Below, one piece after another: positions 1-9,367 of a stretch of 64,000 nucleotides of DNA. Numbering within the stretch: position 1 is the stretch's first letter; every line of letters begins with the position of its first letter. This DNA comes from Thiohalobacter thiocyanaticus (GTDB lineage: Bacteria > Pseudomonadota > Gammaproteobacteria > Thiohalobacterales > Thiohalobacteraceae), in NCBI RefSeq assembly GCF_003932505.1, contig NZ_QZMU01000001.1, positions 2,489,001 to 2,553,000 of the forward strand, in the 5' to 3' direction. The translations under genes were made by a program, and so were the position numbers. The notes under the pieces were generated by a model, which was not told the DNA's origin, ran no database searches, and saw only the letters and a list, made by a program, of their open reading frames with translations.

Positions 1-1
1 A

Positions 2-181
2 GGCCTGGACATCACCGACCTGCAGTCCGATGTCGGCGGCAACGAGGTCGAGCCCCTGTATGTCATGACCATCGAGGGGTGTGCCCGCGAGGGTGTCGAG
101 GCGCTCAGATCGGCGCTGGAGATCGTCCGCCGCGAGGGCATGGACGTGGACATCGAGCCGATCGAGACGCTGATCGGGTGA
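2..181 (+). CDS. ACT-domain protein, C-terminal fragment (GcvR-like)
   Basis: An open frame enters from the left edge and ends with TGA at 179-181, giving the last 59 residues of a protein whose start lies outside the window. The fragment ends in an alternating strand-helix-strand pattern (EPLYVMTIEG, a helix REGVEALRSALEIV, then VDIEPIETLI), which resembles the last ACT domain of glycine-cleavage regulator (GcvR)-type proteins. ACT domains bind small ligands such as amino acids. The family call rests on this short tail only and is tentative. def follows on the same strand after a repeat-filled gap. Confidence 0.45.
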   Translation, partial: GLDITDLQSDVGGNEVEPLYVMTIEGCAREGVEALRSALEIVRREGMDVDIEPIETLIG

Positions 182-197
182 GATGGGTGGTATTTCA

Positions 198-385
198 GCC
201 ACGGATAAACACGGATGAACACGGCTAACATGAAGTCGGGGTACAGCTTCCCCGTCATCCCGGCGCAGGCCGGGATCCATGGACCACAGCGGTTTCTGGA
301 TCCCGGCCTGCGCCGGGATGACGAAAGCGGGATCCATCAGAACAGCCTTGTGTCTGATCCGTGTTCATTCGTGTTCATCCGTGGC
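198..385. repeat. Composite nested inverted repeat, copy 1
   Basis: Outer arms 198-224 and 359-385 are inverted copies of a GCCACGGATRAACACG-type sequence (25 of 27 positions match). Inside lies a second, perfect 27-bp inverted repeat (253-279 and 297-323) of the CGTCATCCCGGCGCAGG type separated by a 17-bp loop. The inner palindrome belongs to a widespread proteobacterial intergenic repeat class, and similar nesting recurs at 9172-9362 and 58357-58586. It fills the gap between the ACT-domain gene and def. No coding function is seen. Confidence 0.85.
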
Positions 386-412
386 CATTCAAACTCCGTA
401 TAAAGTAACCGC

Positions 413-922
413 ATGGCCGTCCTGGACATCCTCACCTACCCCGACGAGCGCCTGAAGCAGGTCTCCGAACCCGTGGCCGGGTTCGACCAGCCGCTGCGGG
501 ATTTCATCAAGGATCTGGAGGAAACCCGCCGCGCCGGCCCCGGTGCGGTGGGCATCGCCGCGCCCCAGGTCGGGCGTTTCATCCGGGTGGTGATCGTCGA
601 CGTGTCGCAGCTGAAAAAGCCGGTGCCCAATCACGGCTACATGGTGCTGATCAATCCGGAGATCACCGAGTGGGAGGGCTATGCCCTGGGTCGGGAGGGC
701 TGCCTGTCGGTGCCCGATTACACCGGCAATGTGATCCGCGCCGAGCGCATCCACCTGGAGGCCCGCGATCCCGAGGGCAGGCCGCTGGCCTTCGACATGG
801 AGGGTTTCGAGGCCCGCGCCGTGCAGCACGAGATGGATCACCTCGACGGACTGCTGTTCCTGGACCGGCTGGTCAGTCGGCGCAATGACCTGTTCCGGCG
901 CAAGGTGTACAAAAAATCCTGA
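413..922 (+). CDS. def: Peptide deformylase
   Basis: A 169-residue enzyme that removes the formyl group from the N-terminal methionine of nascent proteins in the cytoplasm. The three deformylase motifs are present: GIAAPQVG (residues 47-54), EGCLS (95-99) with metal ligand Cys97, and the HEMDH motif (His139, Glu140, His143). Length is normal for the family. The usual fmt partner is not beside it: the upstream gene is an ACT-domain protein and the downstream gene converges from the other strand. Confidence 0.97.
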   Translation: MAVLDILTYPDERLKQVSEPVAGFDQPLRDFIKDLEETRRAGPGAVGIAAPQVGRFIRVVIVDVSQLKKPVPNHGYMVLINPEITEWEGYALGREGCLSVPDYTGNVIRAERIHLEARDPEGRPLAFDMEGFEARAVQHEMDHLDGLLFLDRLVSRRNDLFRRKVYKKS

Positions 923-1044
923 GAGCGCCACGGAATACACGGAAAGCACGGAAAATTGCATGTATGTAATGCCGGTCTGTTGCCCGGCGCGCAGCGCCAG
1001 GGCAACACACTGATATTTTCATGTCCGTGTTTTCCGTGGCGCTC
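923..1044. repeat. Inverted repeat between convergent genes, outer family only
   Basis: A GAGCGCCACGGAA arm at 923-951 is mirrored by CCGTGTTTTCCGTGGCGCTC at 1025-1044. This is the same outer family as the nested repeats, but the loop carries an unrelated hairpin (978-1005, GTTGCCC pairing with GGGCAAC). It lies between the convergent def and DUF502 genes, and its right arm supplies the last codons and stop of the DUF502 gene. It may act as a bidirectional transcription barrier, but no T tract is present. Confidence 0.75.
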
Positions 1045-1645
1045 TTGCACTTTTCTCCCCGCCCCCCTTCACCCCCGCGGTGATGACAAACCGCAGGGCA
1101 TCCTCCATCGGCATGTCCACCTGCTCCAGCCGGTTGCGGTTGATGATCAGGGTGTAGCCGCCGAGCTGGTAGCTCATCGGCAGATAGACCAGAACCCTGT
1201 GAGTTTCTTCCTCGCCCGTGTTGTTGGCCAGGGCCGGATCGGGGTCGGTAACCAGCCCGATCAGCTCGACCTCGTCCCACAGCCGTACCTTCACCGGCCG
1301 GCCGGTGTCCTGGCGGTCCTGCATGTGCGCGACGAAATCCGTGAAGTCGCTGATGGTGGAGTAGAGCGTCTTGATGATGGGGATGCGGCGGAAGACCGCG
1401 TCGTTCAGCCGCAGCAGCAGCTTCATCAGCGGCAGCCGCACCACCAGGCCGATGCCGGTGATAACGACCAACGCCAACACCAGACCGGTGCCGGGCCAAT
1501 AATAGCCTTCCGGCAGCAACAGGCGCATCGCCCCGCCCATGAAGCGCTCCGCGCCCACGGCCAGCAGCCAGGCCAGGTAGAGAGTCAGCGTCACTGGCAG
1601 TACGGTCGCCAGGCCCTGCAGGAATGCCTTGCCGATCTGGTTCAT
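1019..1645 (-). CDS. DUF502 family membrane protein
   Basis: The ATG at 1645 follows a good ribosome site (GGGGAGA), giving 208 residues; a longer upstream extension has no such site. The protein starts with a hydrophobic segment (FLQGLATVLPVTLTLYLAWL), has a second membrane segment with short hydrophobic runs (GLVLALVVITGIGLVV), and then a soluble part containing LPMSYQLGG, all typical of DUF502. Function is unknown; in many gammaproteobacteria the gene sits near aspS, which here lies 18 kb away. The last residues (RAPRKTRT) are encoded by a dispersed intergenic repeat, so the natural C-terminus has probably been replaced or extended. Confidence 0.85.
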   Translation of the reverse strand: MNQIGKAFLQGLATVLPVTLTLYLAWLLAVGAERFMGGAMRLLLPEGYYWPGTGLVLALVVITGIGLVVRLPLMKLLLRLNDAVFRRIPIIKTLYSTISDFTDFVAHMQDRQDTGRPVKVRLWDEVELIGLVTDPDPALANNTGEEETHRVLVYLPMSYQLGGYTLIINRNRLEQVDMPMEDALRFVITAGVKGGGEKSARAPRKTRT

Positions 1646-1818
1646 GTCGATTCTCCCCTGATCAATGGGCCGGCGGTACCGGCGCGCGCTCCCGGGCCCG
1701 ATCATACCCGGGCTGCTGGCCGGGAGACAGTGACGGCCGCCCCTGTTCTGGATCAATGCATCCCGACTCGCATCTGCTATATCTGACAGGAAAAGACCTC
1801 CGGGGCGCGTCGGCGTGC

Positions 1819-1847
1819 CTTGAAATGCCGCCGGAGCCACCCCATCT
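1819..1847 (+). promoter_or_regulatory. Sigma-32 heat-shock promoter of clpB
   Basis: CTTGAAA (1819-1825), a 14-base spacer, then CCCCATCT (1840-1847) matches the RpoH consensus at every defined base. It lies 44 bases upstream of the clpB start codon and indicates heat-shock control of clpB. Confidence 0.9.
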
Positions 1848-1890
1848 GTAGGGTAATTCTTCGAATCAAGCCGAGTGGAGAGACGAAATC

Positions 1891-4491
<2,601 letters not shown>

Positions 4492-4559
4492 GGGCCGGAT
4501 GAATGCGGCATAGGTAAAATTACTTATGTGGCGAGCCGGCACGCACTTCCGTCAATGCT

Positions 4560-4642
4560 GCAGGACGGATGAAGGCGCCTGTGCGCCGTAACCCATCGCT
4601 GCGCCGGCAATGATGGGTTTCGCTTCGCTCCACCCATCCTGC
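4560..4642. repeat. Inverted repeat, GGATGGGTGGAGC family, copy 1
   Basis: The right arm reads GATGGGTTTCGCTTCGCTCC followed by ACCCATCCTGC, and the left arm is a decayed inverted copy starting GCAGGACGGATG. A better-preserved copy lies at 6409-6488. It sits in the 400-bp gap after clpB and is non-coding. Confidence 0.75.
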
Positions 4643-4679
4643 GGTGTCGGATTGTTTCACTTGATTTACCTGGCCGGAC

Positions 4680-4708
4680 TTGATTTAGGTCAGTGCAGGG
4701 TCTATCTA
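4680..4708 (+). promoter_or_regulatory. Candidate sigma-70 promoter for a small RNA
   Basis: TTGATT (4680-4685), a 17-base spacer and TATCTA (4703-4708), with a second TATATA just downstream, form a plausible housekeeping promoter in a non-coding gap. A direct repeat ACTTGATTTA overlaps the -35 region (one copy about 20 bases upstream) and could be an operator. Confidence 0.4.
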
Positions 4709-4714
4709 ATGTAT

Positions 4715-4825
4715 ATACAGTTTTAACTTGGAAATGGTTGGAACTGTGAGACTCCTCCACCTGATACTGGTGACATCATCTCGCCAAGTCAGGCATGCCC
4801 CGTGTCCCCCGCGGGGCTTTTTTTT
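4715..4825 (+). ncRNA. Candidate small RNA between clpB and the phosphohydrolase gene
   Basis: A promoter-like element ends at 4708 and a strong intrinsic terminator ends at 4825, with no coding frame between, which predicts an RNA of about 110 nt. ACTTGG (4726-4731) can pair with CCAAGT (4784-4789) to close the molecule. Inside is a short hairpin CACC/GGTG and an unpaired pyrimidine stretch ACTCCTCC that is complementary to Shine-Dalgarno sequences, as in many translation-blocking sRNAs. It does not look like 6S RNA, SRP RNA, tmRNA or RNase P. No family match could be made. Confidence 0.35.
4797..4825 (+). terminator. Intrinsic terminator
   Basis: GCCCCG (4797-4802) pairs with CGGGGC (4812-4817) and is followed by eight T residues. 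It ends either clpB readthrough or the candidate small RNA. Confidence 0.8.
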
Positions 4826-4892
4826 GTCTGAAGTGAGGAGTGAGAGGGCTGGTGTCTTGAACCTGCCACTGTCTCCGGCGTAAGGTGCCGGT

Positions 4893-6053
4893 ATGATCAA
4901 GCCGGACTATCAGGGCGGCAGCCTGGTCAATCTGATGCAGAGCCTGGGCGTTGCGCTCGGCGGCACGACGGCCGGGCCCTGCCCGCCGCTGAGCGGGCTG
5001 GACCTGAAGCAGCTGGGCGAGGCCCGCCACATCCTGCTCGTGGTCATCGATGGTCTGGGTGAGAACATACTGCGCCGTTTCCCCGATTCGCAGCTGGCCC
5101 GGGCCGGACGCCGCGTCATCCACTCGGTGTTTCCCACCACCACCGCCTCGGCCATCACCAGCCTGCTAACCGGCAGGGCCCCGCGTCAGCACGGCGTGAC
5201 CGGCTGGTACCAGTGGCTGCGCGAGGCTGGTGTGGTCAGCACCATCCTGCCCTTCGTCACTCGTGCCGGTGGGGTGGATCTGCGCCAGCTCGGTCTGTCG
5301 GTGCCGCAGGTGATCGATTCACCGCCGTTTCTGGCCAGTGTGGATCGTACCTGCCGGGCCTGGCTGCCGGAGTCGATCGCCGATTCCACCTACAGCGCGA
5401 CCCTGACCGCGCCGGCCGCGCGCCAGGGCTATGATTCCCTGGATGTCCTGGGCGAGCGCCTGCTGCAGCAGCTGCGCCTTGACCCCGAGCCGAGCCTGTC
5501 TTGGGTCTACTGGCCGGAGCTGGACAGCCTGATGCATCACCAGGGGCCCGACAGTCCTGCGGTGGCGGAGCTGTTCGCGGCGCTGGATGCCTGGTGGACG
5601 GCGCTCACGCAGGGACTGGCGGGCACTGACAGTCTGGTGTTGCTGACGGCCGATCACGGCCACATCGCCACCGCCGAGGACCGGCATGTGCGGCTGGAAC
5701 AGCACCCCGGGCTGCACGATTGCCTGACCCTGCCCCTGTGCGGCGAACCGCGCGCCGCTTCCTGTTATGTCCGCCCGGCTGCGCGCCAGCGCTTCGAGCA
5801 TTATGTCACCGCCGAACTGGCCGACTGCTGCACCCTCATGCCGGCGCCCGATCTGATTGAGGCAGGCTGGCTGGGGCCGGGGCAGTCCCACCCGGAGCTC
5901 GAGCGCCGGCTGGGCGATTATGTGCTGCTGATGCGAGACAACTATGTCATCAAGGACACCCTGGCCGGGGAGCGGCGGTTCAGCTTCGCCGGGGTGCACA
6001 GTGGCGTCAGCCGGGAGGAGATGGAGGTGCCCCTGCTGGTGCACCTGGGGTGA
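4893..6053 (+). CDS. Alkaline-phosphatase superfamily phosphohydrolase/phosphodiesterase
   Basis: A 386-residue protein of the type I phosphodiesterase / nucleotide pyrophosphatase branch of the alkaline phosphatase superfamily. Visible hallmarks are the first metal aspartate in LLVVIDGLGENI, the catalytic threonine region FPTTTASAITSLLTGRAP, and the second metal site TADHGHIAT, with a further conserved His near RLEQHP. No signal peptide is seen, so it is probably cytoplasmic; the substrate cannot be told. The ATG at 4893 follows AAGGTG. The gene stands alone downstream of the terminator at 4825. Confidence 0.85.
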   Translation: MIKPDYQGGSLVNLMQSLGVALGGTTAGPCPPLSGLDLKQLGEARHILLVVIDGLGENILRRFPDSQLARAGRRVIHSVFPTTTASAITSLLTGRAPRQHGVTGWYQWLREAGVVSTILPFVTRAGGVDLRQLGLSVPQVIDSPPFLASVDRTCRAWLPESIADSTYSATLTAPAARQGYDSLDVLGERLLQQLRLDPEPSLSWVYWPELDSLMHHQGPDSPAVAELFAALDAWWTALTQGLAGTDSLVLLTADHGHIATAEDRHVRLEQHPGLHDCLTLPLCGEPRAASCYVRPAARQRFEHYVTAELADCCTLMPAPDLIEAGWLGPGQSHPELERRLGDYVLLMRDNYVIKDTLAGERRFSFAGVHSGVSREEMEVPLLVHLG

Positions 6054-6125
6054 ACCCGGCTCAGGATGAGATTTCAGGGTGAATCAGGTTGTTATAACGG
6101 ATCGCGCCGGGGTCCGGAACAGGAT

Positions 6126-6152
6126 TAAAGCCTCTGTCCGGGCGGCCGTTAA
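6126..6152 (+). promoter_or_regulatory. Sigma-28 (FliA) promoter
   Basis: TAAA (6126-6129), exactly 15 bases, then GCCGTTAA (6145-6152) matches the flagellar class-III consensus TAAA-N15-GCCGATAA with one mismatch. The predicted start site (about 6160) lies 28 bases upstream of the small gene at 6188. Confidence 0.7.
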
Positions 6153-6187
6153 CCTGAGTAGACCCGCAGACCCTCCAGGTTAATGCA

Positions 6188-6406
6188 ATGGATATCAACG
6201 GCAGTTCCAGCAGTGTGATCGAGTCCGTCATGCGCACGGCCTCGCCCGAGGCTGCCGGTGCGGCCAGAACGGCGAACAAGGCCAGCGAACTCCAGCCGCA
6301 GAGTGCCCGGGAGCCGGTCGAGTCCGCGCCGGAGCCGGCCGCCCCTGCGCGCCCGGCCCCGGATCCCGAATCACGGGTCGGTCGGAATCTCGACGTCAGG
6401 GCCTGA
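6188..6406 (+). CDS. Small protein under sigma-28 control, putative motility-associated
   Basis: A 72-residue protein beginning MDINGSSSSVIESVM and ending in an Ala/Pro/Glu-rich disordered tail. It has no signal peptide or membrane segment. The N-terminal pattern (MDI, small residues, a helix, then Ala-rich sequence) resembles the YjfB-type putative motility proteins, a weak similarity by eye. The sigma-28 promoter just upstream supports both that the gene is real and that it belongs to the late flagellar regulon, although the nearest flagellar genes here are the stator genes 5 kb away. Confidence 0.55.
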   Translation: MDINGSSSSVIESVMRTASPEAAGAARTANKASELQPQSAREPVESAPEPAAPARPAPDPESRVGRNLDVRA

Positions 6407-6408
6407 CA

Positions 6409-6488
6409 GCAGGATGGGTGGAGGCGCGCGCCTTAACCCATCGATCAATTCCGCATTGATGGGTTGCGCTTCGCTCCACCCATCCTGC
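6409..6488. repeat. Inverted repeat, GGATGGGTGGAGC family, copy 2
   Basis: GCAGGATGGGTGGAGGCGCG at the left and its inverted counterpart (GATGGG..CGCTTCGCTCC.. ending CCCATCCTGC) at the right, with a short central AT-richer loop. It lies between the small motility-linked gene and the convergent SDR gene and may stop transcription from both sides. Confidence 0.8.
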
Positions 6489-6498
6489 ATGTCCGTAT

Positions 6499-7335
6499 TC
6501 ATTCAATCCGCGCCAGCACCCGGTCCAGCATCCGGGTCGACAGCACCCGCCTGAGATACCCGAACAGCCAGGTCGGCACGGTCACGTAGTAGCGTGGCCG
6601 CGGGCGCCGATGTTCCAGGGCGTGGACGAGCTTTTCCAGTACCGCCTCGGGGCCGAGGGTGAAGGGGGCGGCCGGGCCGGGTTTCGACAGCCGCTCCAGC
6701 ACCGCAGCGTAGGCCGCCTGGTGGGCGCTGTGTTCGCTGTCGATATTCGTCCGGAACCTTGCCAGGGCGTTGGCCCGGAAGTTCGACCGGATCGGCCCCG
6801 GTTCGATCAGTGAGCAGTGAATGCCGCTGCCCTGCAGTTCCAGCCGCAGGGTGTCATAGAAGCCCTCCAGGGCGTACTTGCTGGCGTTGTAGGCCCCGCG
6901 CCAGCGCAGGGCGACCAGGCCCAGCACCGAGCTGTTCTGGATGATGCGTCCCTCGTCCTGGCGGCGCATGGCGGGAATCACCGCGTTGGTCAGTTCCAGG
7001 GTGCCGAAGACATTGGTCTCAAACTGCTGGCGCAATACATCGCGTGACAGATCCTCCACCGCGCCGGGCTGGCCGTAGCCGGCGTTGTTGAACAGGCCGT
7101 AGAGGCGGCCGTCCGTGCGTGACAGCACCTCCTGGACCGCCGCCTGTATGGAGGCGCTGTCATCCAGGTCCAGCGTCAGGGCCTCCAGGCCCTGATCCTC
7201 CAGGCGGGATACGTCTTCCGCTCTGCGCGCCGTGGCGAACACCCGGTAGCCGCGTTCGTGCAGCGCGTGTGCACAGTGCTCACCGATGCCGCTGGAACAG
7301 CCGGTGATGAGGATGGGGCGGTTGTTGTCCTTCAT
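6499..7335 (-). CDS. Short-chain dehydrogenase/reductase
   Basis: A 278-residue classical SDR oxidoreductase with the cofactor motif TGCSSGIG near the N-terminus, the NNAG motif, and the active-site Ser plus YNASK (Tyr-x3-Lys). An Arg-rich segment after the glycine motif (TARRAEDV) suggests NADP(H) preference. It resembles the YbbO-like group of NADP-dependent aldehyde reductases or ketoreductases. The substrate is unknown, and it stands alone with repeats on both sides. Confidence 0.88.
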   Translation of the reverse strand: MKDNNRPILITGCSSGIGEHCAHALHERGYRVFATARRAEDVSRLEDQGLEALTLDLDDSASIQAAVQEVLSRTDGRLYGLFNNAGYGQPGAVEDLSRDVLRQQFETNVFGTLELTNAVIPAMRRQDEGRIIQNSSVLGLVALRWRGAYNASKYALEGFYDTLRLELQGSGIHCSLIEPGPIRSNFRANALARFRTNIDSEHSAHQAAYAAVLERLSKPGPAAPFTLGPEAVLEKLVHALEHRRPRPRYYVTVPTWLFGYLRRVLSTRMLDRVLARIE

Positions 7336-7415
7336 ACCTTATCCAGTATTGGTCGGAGATTGGGCTGCACAGGGTCAAGCCCAATATAGGTTCGCCAGCG
7401 CCGGTACGTGTTTTC

Positions 7416-7564
7416 CGCCATCCCGGCGAATGCCGGACAAAAGCGCGAAGCGCGTTGAACGTCCGCAGGGCGGCCCTTTATGCCCTTCAGGGTAGAAGGG
7501 CGAGCGAAGCGAGTAATCCAGATACCACTGCGGTCACTGGACTCCCGCCTCCGCGGGAATGACG
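7416..7564. repeat. Inner-family palindrome interrupted by about 80 bp
   Basis: The left half CGCCATCCCGGCGAATGCCGG (7416-7436) and the right half (AATCCAGATACCACTGCGG onward to GGGAATGACG at 7564) belong to the same CGTCAT..GGGAATCC palindrome seen at 253-323. Here about 78 bases (roughly 7437-7514) rich in GCGAAGCG and AGGGCG motifs separate the two parts of the left arm. It lies between the SDR and DUF1614 genes. Confidence 0.6.
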
Positions 7565-7603
7565 GTGTCTTTGCGTTGCAGCCAATATTCCCGATCAGTG
7601 TAA

Positions 7604-8254
7604 TCACGTCAGCAGCACCGCAATGATGCCGGTGATGAAAATGCCGTCAAAGGTGCCCGCACCGCCGATCGAGGCAATGGGGGTGGCGAGCTGACGGATA
7701 TCCCCCAGCCGCAGCAGATCGGCGCCGATCAGCACCCCCAGGGTGCCGCCGATGTAGGCCAGCGGCGCCGCCTGTTCGAGATCGATCAGCAGGGCGGCCA
7801 GCGCTGCCGTCACCGGGGCGATGAAGATCGGCATACCGATGCCCAGGCCCGGCACCGGTCGGCTGAAGGCATAACTGGTCAGACTCACCGCCGCCACGGC
7901 CAGGAGGGCATCGGCGAAGGCGACCGGCTGGGTGAGCAGCAGGTAGAGCGAGAAGGCGACCGGGATGATGCCGCCGCCGACATTGACCGCGAGCAGGGTG
8001 GTGCCGGTAAAACCCAGCCGCCGGGGCAGGAACCCCTGAGTCAACCAATTGCGCGGCAGCGGCTCGACGTGACCCGCCGTGATACGTGCCAGGGGCAGGT
8101 TGATCAGGCTGCCCAGGATGGAGCCGGTCAGCAGCAGGAAGCCGCCGCCGGATGACAGCCCGAGCTTTTCGAAGGCCAGGGTGAGCGCGCCGACCTGGAC
8201 CACGGCCAGCAGCAGGATCAGCAGGAACAGGAACGGCAGCAGGTGCAGTGGCAT
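7604..8254 (-). CDS. DUF1614 family membrane protein
   Basis: A 216-residue integral membrane protein with about seven hydrophobic segments and conserved glycine-rich turns (NVGGGIIPV, GAGTFDGIF near the C-terminus). Its start codon overlaps the stop of the PRPP-synthetase-like gene (TGATG), so the two are translationally coupled. The function of DUF1614 is unknown. Coupling to nucleotide/pentose genes hints at transport or sensing of a related compound, which is inference. Confidence 0.8.
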   Translation of the reverse strand: MPLHLLPFLFLLILLLAVVQVGALTLAFEKLGLSSGGGFLLLTGSILGSLINLPLARITAGHVEPLPRNWLTQGFLPRRLGFTGTTLLAVNVGGGIIPVAFSLYLLLTQPVAFADALLAVAAVSLTSYAFSRPVPGLGIGMPIFIAPVTAALAALLIDLEQAAPLAYIGGTLGVLIGADLLRLGDIRQLATPIASIGGAGTFDGIFITGIIAVLLT

Positions 8255-9147
8255 CAGACCAGCCCATTCTGCTGCAGGGCGTCGGCGAGCAGGGGGGCGA
8301 GGGGGATGACGTTGCTCGCGTGCGGGATGCTGTCGGTACTCCAGACCCGGCGGATGCCGACGGCCTGCAGTCGTTCCAGGGCGTCGCCGGCGAACAGGGC
8401 GTGGGTCAGGGCTGCGTCCACGGATCCCGCCCCGCGGGCGTAGAGGGCGGCGGCGGTCTCGGCCAGGGTGTGGCCGGTGCTGGCGATGTCGTCGATCAGC
8501 ACGACATCACGGTTGCTGAAATCCTGCGCCGGCAGAATGATGCGCACTTCCCGGTCGCCCCGGCGCTGTTTGTGTGCCAGGCAGGCCTCGGCACCGGCGG
8601 CGCCGGCGGCCTGGTCCAGCCACTGGGCGGATTCCTCGTCCGGGCCCACCAGCAGCGGCCGCTCGCACTGCCCGGCGATGTGTTCTCCCAGCAGCCCGGC
8701 CGCCGACAGGCTGAGCGCCGGTTCGACCGGCACGGCCTCGGCCAGCCGGTGTACCCGGTGCAGATGCGGGTCGACCGTGATCAGGGCGTCGATCTGCCCG
8801 GCCAGCCAGCGCCCGATGTGAGTCTGGCTGACGATCTCGCCGGGCTGGAAGGCCGCGTCCTGGCGCATGTAGCACAGGTAGGGCGCGATCAGGGTGATGT
8901 GTTCCACGCCGGCGGCGCGCGCTGCCGCGGTGATCAGTTGCAGTTCGACCAGCTTGTCATTCGGGTAGTGCAGACTGCGATACAGGATCAGCCGCCGTGG
9001 CAGTTCCACCGGCAGTCGCAGGCGGGATTCCCCGTCGGGGAAGACATGCCGCTCGATGCCGGCATGTTCGAGCCCGAGCGTACCGGCCAGCGCTTCGGCC
9101 TGGGCCTGACCGTCGGGGAAGCTCAGCAGCAGGGGTGTGCTCAACAT
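8254..9147 (-). CDS. Ribose-phosphate pyrophosphokinase-like protein
   Basis: A 297-residue member of the PRPP synthetase family. It shows the duplicated phosphoribosyltransferase fold: FPDGES and an ATP-binding segment PYLCYMRQD in the N-half, VDPHLHR (metal binding), and the PRPP loop VVLIDDIASTGHT in the C-half. Slightly shorter than housekeeping Prs (about 315), and it lies in a cluster with a type-2 thymidine phosphorylase and a DUF1614 protein, so it may be a specialised paralogue making or using PRPP in nucleotide salvage rather than the essential prs. Confidence 0.85.
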   Translation of the reverse strand: MLSTPLLLSFPDGQAQAEALAGTLGLEHAGIERHVFPDGESRLRLPVELPRRLILYRSLHYPNDKLVELQLITAAARAAGVEHITLIAPYLCYMRQDAAFQPGEIVSQTHIGRWLAGQIDALITVDPHLHRVHRLAEAVPVEPALSLSAAGLLGEHIAGQCERPLLVGPDEESAQWLDQAAGAAGAEACLAHKQRRGDREVRIILPAQDFSNRDVVLIDDIASTGHTLAETAAALYARGAGSVDAALTHALFAGDALERLQAVGIRRVWSTDSIPHASNVIPLAPLLADALQQNGLV

Positions 9148-9171
9148 CAGATCAATTCCGAAATTCCATTG

Positions 9172-9362
9172 GCCACGGAAAATACGGAAAGCACGGACAC
9201 CTCAATGCTCAAGGAGACTGTGGTTATCCTTCTTCCCGTCATTCCCGCGAAGGCGGGAATCCAGAAGCCGCCGTGGTCTATGGATTCCCGCCTTCGCGGG
9301 AATGACGGGGAAGGGACTGGATCATGAAGCCTGGTTCCGGGTCTTTCCGTGTTTTCCGTGGC
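9172..9362. repeat. Composite nested inverted repeat, copy 2
   Basis: Outer arms GCCACGGAAAATACGG (9172-9196) and its inverted partner ending TTTTCCGTGGC (9341-9362) enclose a perfect inner palindrome (9237-9307) starting CGTCATTCCCGCGAAGGC. The architecture equals copy 1, although the outer arms are a different subtype (CACGGAAA against CACGGATGAA). Confidence 0.85.
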
Positions 9363-9367
9363 TGAAG

